Position numbers and translations under genes: made by a program. Shown here piece by piece: positions 1 to 5,034 of a DNA stretch of 5,034 nt (its first letter is position 1; the number at the start of each line of letters is the position of its first letter). This DNA comes from an uncultured Eubacteriales bacterium (GTDB lineage: Bacteria > Bacillota > Clostridia > TANB77 > CAG-508): NCBI GenBank assembly GCA_902760765.1, contig CACWHO010000108.1, forward strand, positions 410 through 5,443, read 5' to 3'. The notes beneath the pieces were generated by a model, which worked only from the letters and a program-made list of their open reading frames with translations, had not been told where the DNA came from and ran no database searches.

Positions 1-506
1 CATTTCTTTGATTGTAGATGTCAGCAAATTGATTATTTATCACAACATACCAAAAACCCACCTATTATTTTGTGCCCTTATGATGCAGAACTCTATGGAC
101 ATTGGTGGTATGAAGGTCCAGATTTCTTATATACCCTTGCTAAAAAGGTTTATTATGATGATTGCAATTTTAAATTCATTACACCAGGTGAATATATTGA
201 GAAATATCCAGAAATGCAAATAAGTACACCTTGTAGATCATCATGGGGTGCTAAAGGATATAGTGAAGTTTGGTTAAATCCTTCAAATGATTATGTACAT
301 AGGCATTTGCATAAAGCAGGAGATAGAATGTGTGAACTTGCTAGTATGTTCCCTTCTGAAAAAGATGATTCATTAAAACGTAGGATATTAAATCAATGTG
401 CACGTGAACTTGTACTTGCTCAAAGCAGTGACTGGCTATTTATAATAACAAATGGGAGGCAAAAGATTGCATCTTCCCTGAAATGAATTATCAAATTTAT
501 TGCTAA
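1..506 (+). pseudogene. GH57 1,4-alpha-glucan branching enzyme, 3' part, internal out-of-frame deletion
   Basis: This is the C-terminal portion of a glycoside hydrolase family 57 (DUF1957-type) branching enzyme, which forms alpha-1,6 branches in glycogen. It is open from the first base, so the gene begins left of the window. Frame 1 shows PIILCPYDAELYGHWWYEGP at window residues 21-40. This is the GH57 motif carrying the catalytic acid/base Asp (D28, nt 82-84). It is followed by SSWGAKGY and by NQCARELVLAQSSDW, both typical of the family's C-terminal helical region. After FIITNG the frame becomes unrelated and stops at 484-486. The expected ending resumes in another frame at 453-506 as WEAKDCIFPEMNYQIYC, matching the usual ...KDNIFPeiDYrvY tail. 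By recall of homologues about 35-40 residues are missing between the two parts, so the lesion is a deletion near nt 453 and not a simple indel. The catalytic region survives; whether the protein folds is unknown. The family call is confident; damage versus assembly error is undecided. Confidence 0.5.
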
Positions 507-532
507 AAACTAGAAAAATATTAAGAAATATT

Positions 533-548
533 TCCAGTCTTCCAGTCT
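533..548. repeat. 8-bp perfect tandem duplication
   Basis: TCCAGTCT occurs twice back to back in the non-coding stretch after the branching enzyme. Just before it, an AAATATT/AATATTT inverted repeat (about 518-533) could form a weak hairpin, but no T-run follows. No function is assigned. It is listed because a similar short exact duplication breaks the antitoxin gene elsewhere in the window. Confidence 0.5.
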
Positions 549-599
549 ATACTTTGCAATCTTAATATAATAGTCCCCTATATAAAGAAAATATGTTAA

Positions 600-657
600 A
601 ATGAGCGTTATATAATAACTCAAGGTTAAGTTATTATATAACGCTTATTGTTTTTTT
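600..657. terminator. Bidirectional rho-independent terminator between convergent genes
   Basis: A perfect 17-bp inverted repeat (604-620 paired with 629-645, 8-nt loop) extends outward by a G-U and further A-T pairs to about 600/649. On the + strand it is followed by seven T residues (651-657), ending the branching enzyme transcript. On the minus strand the exit side reads CATTTTAA, a weaker U-tract that could end the leftward cluster that stops at 717. The stem is A-T rich but long. The rest of the gap between the two genes (507-716) shows no convincing gene or promoter. Confidence 0.5.
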
Positions 658-716
658 ATTTATATAGCACAACTCAAATCCAATGCATTCCGAATAATTC
701 ATCAACAGAACTGAAT

Positions 717-1205
717 TTATCTTTTTACGTCTAAATTATATAGTACATGCGTATTTGTATCATAATAATAAATTACGTAATCTCCATTTTCAAAGTCGAA
801 ATTTTGTTCATCATCTCTCCACATTGTATAGTAATCAGTTGTATCTATCATTGTTTCATTTAAATCATATCCTTCTAACCTATTGCTATTTTTTAATGCA
901 TGCTCAAAATTTACTAAATATGGTTCTAATAGATCAATATCATTCTCATCAATTTTTTTATAATATTTAGAGTTTGCAAATTTGCTGTCATTATCTTCTT
1001 TATAATAATATTTGTAAAAATCCGTATGTTCATCATCAAATGACCCTTCACTATAATTGTCACATTTATAATATCCTTTCAGTCTGCAAGGTTCAGCAAA
1101 TCCAAATAATGTGGACACAATTAAATATATTGGAAATACAATTGCAAATGTAATTGTTGCTAAAGTTAATGCAATAATTTGAATAAAGCCCTTTTGTTTT
1201 TTCAA
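717..1205 (-). CDS. Membrane-anchored conserved hypothetical protein, 162 aa
   Basis: Function unknown. The protein opens with a short basic stretch (MKKQKG) and one long hydrophobic segment, about residues 7-36, which should be a signal anchor or uncleaved signal peptide. No lipobox is visible. The remaining ~125 residues are acidic and rich in Tyr, Asp and Asn, with Cys at 40 and 48 near the membrane. They contain a FYKYYYKEDNDSKF block (about residues 63-76) followed by KYYKKIDENDIDLLEPYL, and end in a predicted beta-strand tail (DYVIYYYDTNTHVLYNL). From memory, proteins with a similar YKYYY...KYYKK layout occur widely in Clostridia without known function. The start is TTG at 1203-1205, chosen because GGGAGG (1216-1221 on the complement) sits 10 nt upstream. 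That site overlaps the TAG stop of the 388-residue gene, implying coupled translation. An extracellular domain is inferred from the positive-inside rule. Confidence 0.5.
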   Translation of the reverse strand: MKKQKGFIQIIALTLATITFAIVFPIYLIVSTLFGFAEPCRLKGYYKCDNYSEGSFDDEHTDFYKYYYKEDNDSKFANSKYYKKIDENDIDLLEPYLVNFEHALKNSNRLEGYDLNETMIDTTDYYTMWRDDEQNFDFENGDYVIYYYDTNTHVLYNLDVKR

Positions 1206-1220
1206 TTTATTAATGCCTCC

Positions 1221-2387
1221 CTACATTCTATATGAATTAACTTTTATTTTTATTGTAAACTTGTAATTTTTAAGAACATCATATGCACTGGAGATACTTG
1301 CAAAATTATTTAATGTAGACGAAACTAATGCTTTTGGAATATTTTCTGTAAAATCTTTATTTGCATAGCCATTAAACCAAATTATATCAGTAAAATCATA
1401 TTTATCTTTTAATTCAATTTCTAAGCTCCATATTCCTAATTTATTTTTATTTCCTTTAATCTTTAATGTTACATTATGTAAAGAAAAAAATAGGTCTTTA
1501 TCATTAAACGTAACATTTGAATCCTCTATGTTAACATCTTCACCATTTAAATAACTATTAATTTTATTAGTAAATTCTTTATTCGAAAACAAAATCTTAT
1601 TAACATATTCGTCGTCTATTATTTGTTCTTCATTTTCCTTTTCTTCAGGTAAATCTATTGATTTTATAAGCAAATATGCAGACAACTTCATATCAAACAG
1701 TATTCCCCCTGCTACTACAATTTTCCAAAATTCACGTTGTAAATTATAAAATGCAAGATGAAATATTGGTGATTTCATTTTTGTAGTATCAAAAATAACC
1801 TCACATGCATCTAAAAAACTTTCATCATATAAATCATATATCTTAACATTAATGTTTTTTTGATTTTCTTTAATTTTCTTTATTGCTTCCTTATACTTTT
1901 TATAATCTTCTTGCATTTCATAATAATCATTCTTCTTTATATCTTCATTAATATTTGATTTATCTAGTTTTATATTAAATTCTTCATAGTCTTTATAACT
2001 ATTATAAGCTCTATAAAAATCATTTAATGTAAAATCACCAAATAAAATCCTATACTTTTTGTTAAACGCAGTAATTTCATCAATATTTGATTGTATAATT
2101 TGTGCAAGACTAATAAAATTTTCATTATTAATTTTTTTTAAATAATCTAAAGCAATGTAGTTTTGTACCAAAGCATATTTCTTGTCTTTGTTTAGAAAAA
2201 ACTTGTGACATCTCCATGCGATTCTTGTGCAAAAATAATTTTCTTTATTAAGAACTTTAGGTATTGCAATTTTAAAATTCTTGTATAAATTTTTTAAACA
2301 CTTCCTGCCAAATAATTCATAATTATATGTATATGGCTTATTACAGAGTTTACACTTTTTTTCATTTTTATTGTCTGATTTGTTCAC
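1221..2387 (-). CDS. Uncharacterised 388-aa protein with N-terminal Cys cluster and C-terminal beta-rich toxin-like domain
   Basis: I do not recognise the full-length protein. The N-terminus has CKLC (C12, C15), then GRKC (C30), C53 and RCH (C60, H61), a spacing compatible with a zinc ribbon. The middle (about 70-200) is Lys/Asn/Tyr-rich and mostly helical. A more hydrophobic block, about 206-246, follows (SPIFHLAFYNLQREFWKIVV...). The last ~90 residues (300-388) look beta-rich, with the pattern W-S-L-E-I-E-L-K-D-K-YDF at 320-332. This resembles C-terminal domains I recall from Firmicutes secreted or polymorphic toxin-like proteins, where a strand ends in D-x-YDF, but I cannot name the family. 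There is no signal peptide. The GTG start (2385-2387) is supported by AAAGGAGA (2396-2403, complement) 8 nt upstream. It lies 37 nt after the toxin stop with no terminator between, so co-transcription with the toxin operon is likely. Codon use is very A+T-rich but not unlike the neighbours. Confidence 0.5.
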   Translation of the reverse strand: MNKSDNKNEKKCKLCNKPYTYNYELFGRKCLKNLYKNFKIAIPKVLNKENYFCTRIAWRCHKFFLNKDKKYALVQNYIALDYLKKINNENFISLAQIIQSNIDEITAFNKKYRILFGDFTLNDFYRAYNSYKDYEEFNIKLDKSNINEDIKKNDYYEMQEDYKKYKEAIKKIKENQKNINVKIYDLYDESFLDACEVIFDTTKMKSPIFHLAFYNLQREFWKIVVAGGILFDMKLSAYLLIKSIDLPEEKENEEQIIDDEYVNKILFSNKEFTNKINSYLNGEDVNIEDSNVTFNDKDLFFSLHNVTLKIKGNKNKLGIWSLEIELKDKYDFTDIIWFNGYANKDFTENIPKALVSSTLNNFASISSAYDVLKNYKFTIKIKVNSYRM

Positions 2388-2424
2388 TGTAACGTTCTCC
2401 TTTATTATTAATAAATTATATATA

Positions 2425-2733
2425 CTAAATTATTTTTTTTAAATCCCTCTTTGAGTACAAAATTCTTCTTACTTCCATTACGTTATTTTTTACAATATAG
2501 AAAATTGTATAATTTTTTACGTAAATTCTATAATACGTAACATTTCCTCTTGATATGTATTTTTCATAACCATCTGGTTTCTGACTCCTTTTCTCAATTT
2601 GTTCAATTACATTTTTATAAAATTTATCTGCTGCATCACTATTTTTTAAAGTATGCACCATATAGTTTAATATAGATTCAAACTGTTTAACAAATGATGG
2701 TAAATATCTAATTTCATAATTATCTTTTTCCAT
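2425..2733 (-). CDS. ParE/RelE-family type II toxin, 102 aa
   Basis: This is a plasmid-stabilisation-type toxin of the ParE/RelE fold. ParE members poison DNA gyrase and RelE members cut ribosome-bound mRNA; which applies here cannot be told from sequence by eye. Family features are an opening strand YEIRYLPSFVKQF, two helices (about residues 17-52, with the typical A-D-K-F...V-I-E-Q-I-E spacing), then strands YYRIYVKNYTIFYIV and NVMEVRRILYSKRD (about 71-98). The length is normal and no lesion is seen. ATG at 2731-2733 is preferred over the upstream in-frame TTG at 2749-2751, because AGGAGT (2741-2746, complement) is 7 nt before the ATG. The start overlaps the end of the antitoxin reading frame by 14 nt, the usual arrangement for translational coupling in Phd/YefM-ParE/RelE pairs. 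The partner antitoxin is frameshifted, so this may be an orphan toxin, or one held in check by a C-terminal antitoxin fragment or by a related antitoxin elsewhere. Confidence 0.5.
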   Translation of the reverse strand: MEKDNYEIRYLPSFVKQFESILNYMVHTLKNSDAADKFYKNVIEQIEKRSQKPDGYEKYISRGNVTYYRIYVKNYTIFYIVKNNVMEVRRILYSKRDLKKII

Positions 2734-3014
2734 ACATTGAACTCCTAACAATTTTTTTCATTTCATCATGAGAATAATATTTTGTATTTGGATCAGATGC
2801 TTCCTCTTCTGCCTCTTGTAATTCACTTTCAACATACTCATTATATTCTTTTTCACTTATTAAATTAGAATATTTTTCCAAGCTCATCACAACCATAGAG
2901 CCGTATCCATTTTTAGTTAGGTATACTGCTTCGTCTTCATTTAAAACTAATTCTTCAATTTCTGGTTTCTGGATATTTATTTCTTAAATCTGATACAGGT
3001 CTTATATTAATCAT
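2720..3014 (-). pseudogene. Phd/YefM-family antitoxin, frameshifted by a 7-bp tandem duplication
   Basis: It reads from ATG at 3012-3014, with AAGGAG (3023-3028, complement) 8 nt upstream. The start MINIRPVSDLRNKYPE is the classic Phd/YefM N-terminus (DNA-binding and dimerisation half). Immediately after it the frame shifts and hits TGA at 2955-2957, giving only 19 residues. The cause is visible: CCAGAAA is duplicated in tandem (2959-2972). Removing one copy restores a continuous 95-codon frame with IEELVLNEDEAVYLTKNGYG, then SMVVMSLEKYS and an acidic C-terminal tail ending DEMKKIVRSSMYGKR, stopping at 2720-2722. That is a normal full-length antitoxin. It would neutralise the overlapping toxin downstream and repress the operon. 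An in-frame ATG at 2894-2896 could yield the C-terminal ~58 residues, the half that binds toxin in this family, but no good ribosome binding site precedes it. Family call is very confident; genuine mutation versus sequencing error is not settled. Confidence 0.5.
2959..2972. repeat. 7-bp tandem duplication inside antitoxin gene
   Basis: TTTCTGG is repeated exactly twice on the + strand (CCAGAAA on the coding strand). It is the only thing that separates the antitoxin from an open frame. A duplication of this kind can arise and be lost by replication slippage. Confidence 0.5.
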
Positions 3015-3052
3015 AATTTTAACTCCTTGAAAATTTTTATTATTACATTATA

Positions 3053-3074
3053 TTATCATTATTTTATCATTATT
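3053..3074. promoter_or_regulatory. 11-bp perfect tandem repeat over the toxin-antitoxin -10 region, candidate operator
   Basis: TTATCATTATT occurs twice with no gap (3053-3063 and 3064-3074). The period is about one helical turn and the repeat covers the predicted -10 element and start point of the toxin-antitoxin promoter. Phd/YefM antitoxins and their complexes repress their own promoters by binding repeated sites, so an operator is a reasonable inference. The repeat is low-complexity A+T-rich sequence, so chance cannot be ruled out. Confidence 0.5.
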
Positions 3075-3089
3075 CTATGCTAATTTCAA
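3061..3089 (-). promoter_or_regulatory. Sigma-A type promoter of the toxin-antitoxin cluster
   Basis: On the minus strand, TTGAAA (3084-3089) and TAAAAT (3061-3066) are separated by 17 nt; each hexamer matches consensus at five of six positions. Transcription would start near 3054, about 40 nt before the antitoxin ATG. Other TATAAT-like strings nearby (TATAAT within ATATTATAT at about 3090-3096) lack a matching -35. Confidence 0.5.
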
Positions 3090-3178
3090 TATTATATCAA
3101 AAAAATCTTAATTATTTTTTATAAAATATTTAACTGTAAAAATCAAACATTGTAATTAAACTATAACTCATTGAATAA

Positions 3179-3215
3179 AATGCACCTCCTAAAATTAGAT
3201 TTTAGGAGGTGCATT
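3179..3215 (-). terminator. Rho-independent terminator downstream of tig
   Basis: A perfect 17-bp stem (3179-3195 with 3199-3215, nominal 3-nt loop that will open slightly) contains the G+C-rich block GCACCTCC/GGAGGTGC. On the minus strand it is followed by TTTTATT, so it should end tig transcripts about 60 nt after the stop codon. On the + strand the exit TATTTATTTTAA is weaker, but no gene reads into it from that side. The 3090-3178 stretch upstream of the toxin-antitoxin promoter holds no recognisable gene. Confidence 0.5.
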
Positions 3216-3273
3216 ATTTATTTTAATTGTGAATATTTATTTTTGCTTTTTTAGTGGTAACCGTTTTAAATTT

Positions 3274-4453
3274 CTATTTCGTAAATTTAGCATTGTCAAC
3301 TAAAAGTTTTACTGCTTGCTCATTTTTTGAAGCTTTTGATAAGTAATCTTTAATATCTTCATTTTTCTCAAGCTCTTCAACTTTTTTGCCATATTGTTTT
3401 GCCATTTTTTCTAATTCGTCTTTTATGTATTTTTCGTCTTCTTTAATTTTTTCATCAGCAACTATTTGCTCTAAAACTAATCTTGTTTGAATATTTTTTA
3501 TAGCATCTTCTCTATATTCTTTTCTCATATCATTTTCAGTTTTGCCCATCATTTTCAAATATTGATTTAAGCTTAACCCTTGATACTGTAGTCTTTGATC
3601 AATATTATCTTCCATTTGATCAATTTCAAGTTCAATCATACCTTCTGGAATATCAATTTTAGTATCTTTTATTACAGCATCTATTGCAGCATTTTCTGTT
3701 TCTGTCTTAGCTCTTTCTTATCAAATTCGCTAACATCTTTAGCAAATTCATCATCTAATTTTGGTAATTCTTTTACACTAATTGAATTTAATTTAACATG
3801 AAATACTGCTGGTTTTCCTGCTAAGTTCTTTTCAAAATATTCTTTAGGGAATGTTACATTAATGTCTTTTTCTTCCCCAATTTTCATTCCTATAATTTGG
3901 TCTTCAAAACCTTCTATAAAACTATGGCTTCCAATTGTTAAATCATATTTTTCTGCTTTTCCACCCTCAAAAGGTACTCCATCAACAGTTCCTTCAAAAT
4001 CAATGTTAACCATATCTTTATCTTGAACAGGTCTGTCTTCAACAGTAACTTTTCTTGAATTATGTTCTGCCATATGGTTTATTTCGTCATCAACATCTTT
4101 ATCAGTTACTTTATATTCAACTTTTTTAATTTCAACACCTTTGTATTTTCCAAGCTCAACTTCTGGCTTTGTGTTTACGATGGCTGTAAAAATAAGGTCT
4201 TTTCCTTTTTAATTTCTTCATCATAAACTTTTGGTACTAATTCATTGAAAGCATCTTCATAAAAAATATTGTCTCCATAATATCTTTCTACTATATGGAA
4301 AGGTGCTTTTCCTTTTCTAAATCCAGGTATATTAAAATATTTTGCACTCTTTTTAAATACATCCATAATTGCATCATCAAATTTAGATGCTTCAACAGTA
4401 AAAGTAATCTTAATCTCATTTTTATTCTTTGTTTTTTCTTGTTTAATGCTCAT
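3274..4453 (-). pseudogene. tig: Trigger factor (ribosome-associated chaperone), broken by two frame-shifting internal deletions
   Basis: Trigger factor binds the ribosomal exit tunnel and shields nascent chains; it also has a peptidyl-prolyl isomerase domain. Part 1 (4453 to about 4205) starts MSIKQEKTK and holds the ribosome-docking signature GFRKGKAP (residues 44-51). The frame then leaves the family. Part 2 resumes at about 4205 in a second frame as GKDLIFTAIV...KPEVELGKYKG. It covers the FKBP-like PPIase domain (VEDRPVQDKDMVNIDFEG to VFHVKLNSI) and DDEFAKDVSEFD (to about 3720). Part 3 runs in a third frame from about 3717 as ERAKTETENAAIDAV...IDIPEGMIELEIDQ to NEQAVKLLVDNAK, stop TAG 3274-3276. 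By recalled homologues each junction lacks roughly 17-20 residues, so both lesions are deletions of about 50-60 nt. The ATG at 4451-4453 has AAGGA 10 nt upstream. Promoter, terminator and all domains are intact, suggesting recent damage or an assembly fault. Confidence 0.5.
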
Positions 4454-4515
4454 TCTACTTCATTCCTTGCTATTAAAAATTTAGGTTTTTAAAACCTCTA
4501 CTACCATGCTTATCT

Positions 4516-4543
4516 ATTATAACACTTTTTAGCAATAATTCAA
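4516..4543 (-). promoter_or_regulatory. Extended -10 sigma-A promoter of tig
   Basis: On the minus strand TTGAAT (4538-4543), a 16-nt spacer and a perfect TATAAT (4516-4521) preceded by TG one base upstream (extended -10) make the strongest promoter in the window. Transcription would begin near 4509, leaving a leader of about 55 nt. The leader contains a small AGGTTTT/AAAACCT inverted repeat (4483-4497) of doubtful importance. Confidence 0.5.
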
Positions 4544-4564
4544 TGGTTTTTGTGAAAAATTTTT

Positions 4565-4602
4565 GTTGCATTTCAAATACTAATTAACGTTGCATTTCAA
4601 AT
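4565..4602. repeat. 14-bp direct repeat pair, possible insertion-sequence end remnant
   Basis: GTTGCATTTCAAAT occurs exactly at 4565-4578 and again at 4589-4602, 24 nt apart start to start. TAATTAAC lies between the copies (4581-4588) and recurs at 4629-4636. Multiple short direct repeats beginning TGTTGCATTTCAA remind me of the complex ends of IS21-type elements, but no transposase is present here, so this is only a suggestion. The repeats lie just upstream of the tig -35 box. The 4603-4675 stretch beyond holds no convincing gene. Confidence 0.5.
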
Positions 4603-4662
4603 GGATATTCTGGAAAGGTTTGAAAGGTTAATTAACAACTTAAAAGATATAAATTTAAAATG

Positions 4663-4705
4663 AAAAAAATATCAGAAAATACTAGCCTATTTAAACTAGT
4701 ATTTT
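4663..4705 (-). terminator. Rho-independent terminator of the Rpn/PD-(D/E)XK gene
   Basis: A 10-bp perfect inverted repeat, AAAATACTAG (4676-4685) with CTAGTATTTT (4696-4705) and a 10-nt loop, lies about 30 nt after the stop codon of the rightmost gene. On the minus strand it is followed after six bases by seven T residues (complement of 4663-4669). The stem is A+T-rich and the T-run slightly distant, so strength is uncertain, but position and orientation fit. Confidence 0.5.
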
Positions 4706-4733
4706 GCTATCTTGTTCTTTCATTTACAATATG

Positions 4734-5034
4734 TTATTTTTTTTCATTCAAAATTTTCTTTACTTCTTCTTCGGTCATGTTCGCAACTTTTGCTATTTGT
4801 TTTATTTCAATTTTCATGGAAGCTAATTGCTTAATCATCTCCGCTTTTCCCTGCTTTATTCCTTTTTTCGTTGCATCATACATTCTTTGCTCTTCGTCCA
4901 TTCTTGCAATTTCTTCATTTAGTGCTTGTCTCCTCAATGCTTCATCTTGACTTATCTCATATAACTTTTTGTTTGCCTCTTTTATAGCTTTATTCTTTTT
5001 CATAATTTCAGCCACCTCCACACTTCCAGGATCG
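4734..5034 (-). CDS. PD-(D/E)XK nuclease family transposase / Rpn-like protein, C-terminal part
   Basis: The frame is open to the right edge, so the gene starts outside the window; only about 99 C-terminal residues are seen and no start should be placed here. The stretch EVAEIMKKNKAIKEANKKLYEISQDEALRR, followed by a charged coiled-coil region (LNEEIARMDEEQRMYDATKKGIKQGKAEMIKQ), is typical of the region after the catalytic domain in these proteins. The last ~25 residues (IEIKQIAKVANMTEEEVKKIL) form the small helical tail common in the family. Members are abundant in Clostridia, carry an N-terminal PD-(D/E)XK nuclease fold, and the Rpn proteins of Escherichia coli promote RecA-independent recombination. 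The catalytic residues are not in view, so activity cannot be judged. The GIKQGK unit is a short version of the Gly-x3-Gly repeats often expanded in relatives. Ends with TAA at 4734-4736. Confidence 0.5.
   Translation of the reverse strand, partial: DPGSVEVAEIMKKNKAIKEANKKLYEISQDEALRRQALNEEIARMDEEQRMYDATKKGIKQGKAEMIKQLASMKIEIKQIAKVANMTEEEVKKILNEKK

Noticed and set aside
8..223. + strand 71-codon ORF overlapping the branching enzyme.
   Set aside because: It is an alternate-frame shadow of the GH57 coding sequence, whose motifs are unmistakable.
540..590. TATAAT and TATATA strings on the + strand before the 604-645 hairpin, suggesting a small RNA gene.
   Set aside because: No matching -35 at proper spacing; the hairpin is sufficiently explained as a terminator between convergent genes.
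755..970. + strand ORF opposite the 162-residue gene; also + strand ORFs at 3595-3801, 4295-4492 and 4660-4950.
   Set aside because: They are antisense shadows of recognised or well-supported minus-strand genes, with hydrophobic low-complexity translations and no convincing ribosome binding sites.
2405..2420. TATATATAAT on the minus strand between toxin and 388-residue gene as an internal promoter.
   Set aside because: No acceptable -35 hexamer at 16-18 nt; the sequence is generic A+T-rich spacer.
2955..2975. Programmed ribosomal frameshifting as an explanation for the antitoxin break.
   Set aside because: No slippery heptamer or downstream structure is visible, and the tandem duplication explains the shift exactly.
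4483..4497. Near-palindrome AGGTTTTAAAAACCT in the tig leader, followed on the minus strand by a short T-run, as a possible attenuator.
   Set aside because: The usable stem is only about five pairs, mostly A-T, and the T-run is interrupted; no alternative pairing was seen.
4601..4663. A 20-codon + strand ORF beginning MDILERF after the second 14-bp repeat.
   Set aside because: No Shine-Dalgarno precedes it, its start lies within the direct repeat, and the sequence is short and simple; chance is the easier explanation.

Overview
This is a strongly A+T-rich window whose gene families, clean Shine-Dalgarno sites and sigma-A type promoters point to a low-GC Firmicute, most likely a member of the Clostridia. 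All protein families were recognised by eye from motifs; no search was run.

Layout, left to right. Positions 1-506 (+) hold the 3' end of a GH57 (DUF1957-type) glycogen branching enzyme. It is damaged by an out-of-frame internal deletion close to its C-terminus. A strong bidirectional hairpin terminator (about 600-657) separates it from a leftward four-gene cluster at 717-3014. In transcription order the cluster is: a Phd/YefM-type antitoxin frameshifted by an exact 7-bp tandem duplication (2720-3014); an intact ParE/RelE-type toxin (2425-2733); an uncharacterised 388-residue protein with an N-terminal cysteine cluster and a C-terminal beta-rich, toxin-like domain (1221-2387); and a 162-residue membrane-anchored protein (717-1205). 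The ribosome binding site of the last gene overlaps the stop codon of the gene before it. A good promoter and an 11-bp tandem repeat that may be an autoregulatory operator lie in front of the antitoxin.

To the right is the trigger factor chaperone gene tig (3274-4453, minus strand). It has an excellent extended -10 promoter and a textbook terminator, but it is split into three frames by two internal deletions. Upstream of tig lies a 14-bp direct repeat pair that may be the end of a lost insertion sequence. The window closes with the C-terminal part of a PD-(D/E)XK nuclease family transposase/Rpn-like protein (4734-5034, minus strand, continuing off the window).

The most striking property is the number of lesions. 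Four frame-breaking events occur in 5 kb, affecting branching enzyme, antitoxin and tig (twice), while the accessory genes (toxin, 388-residue and 162-residue proteins) look intact. Either this is a decaying chromosomal region or the assembly is locally wrong. The most biologically testable consequence is a toxin gene whose antitoxin appears to be switched off by a potentially reversible 7-bp duplication.
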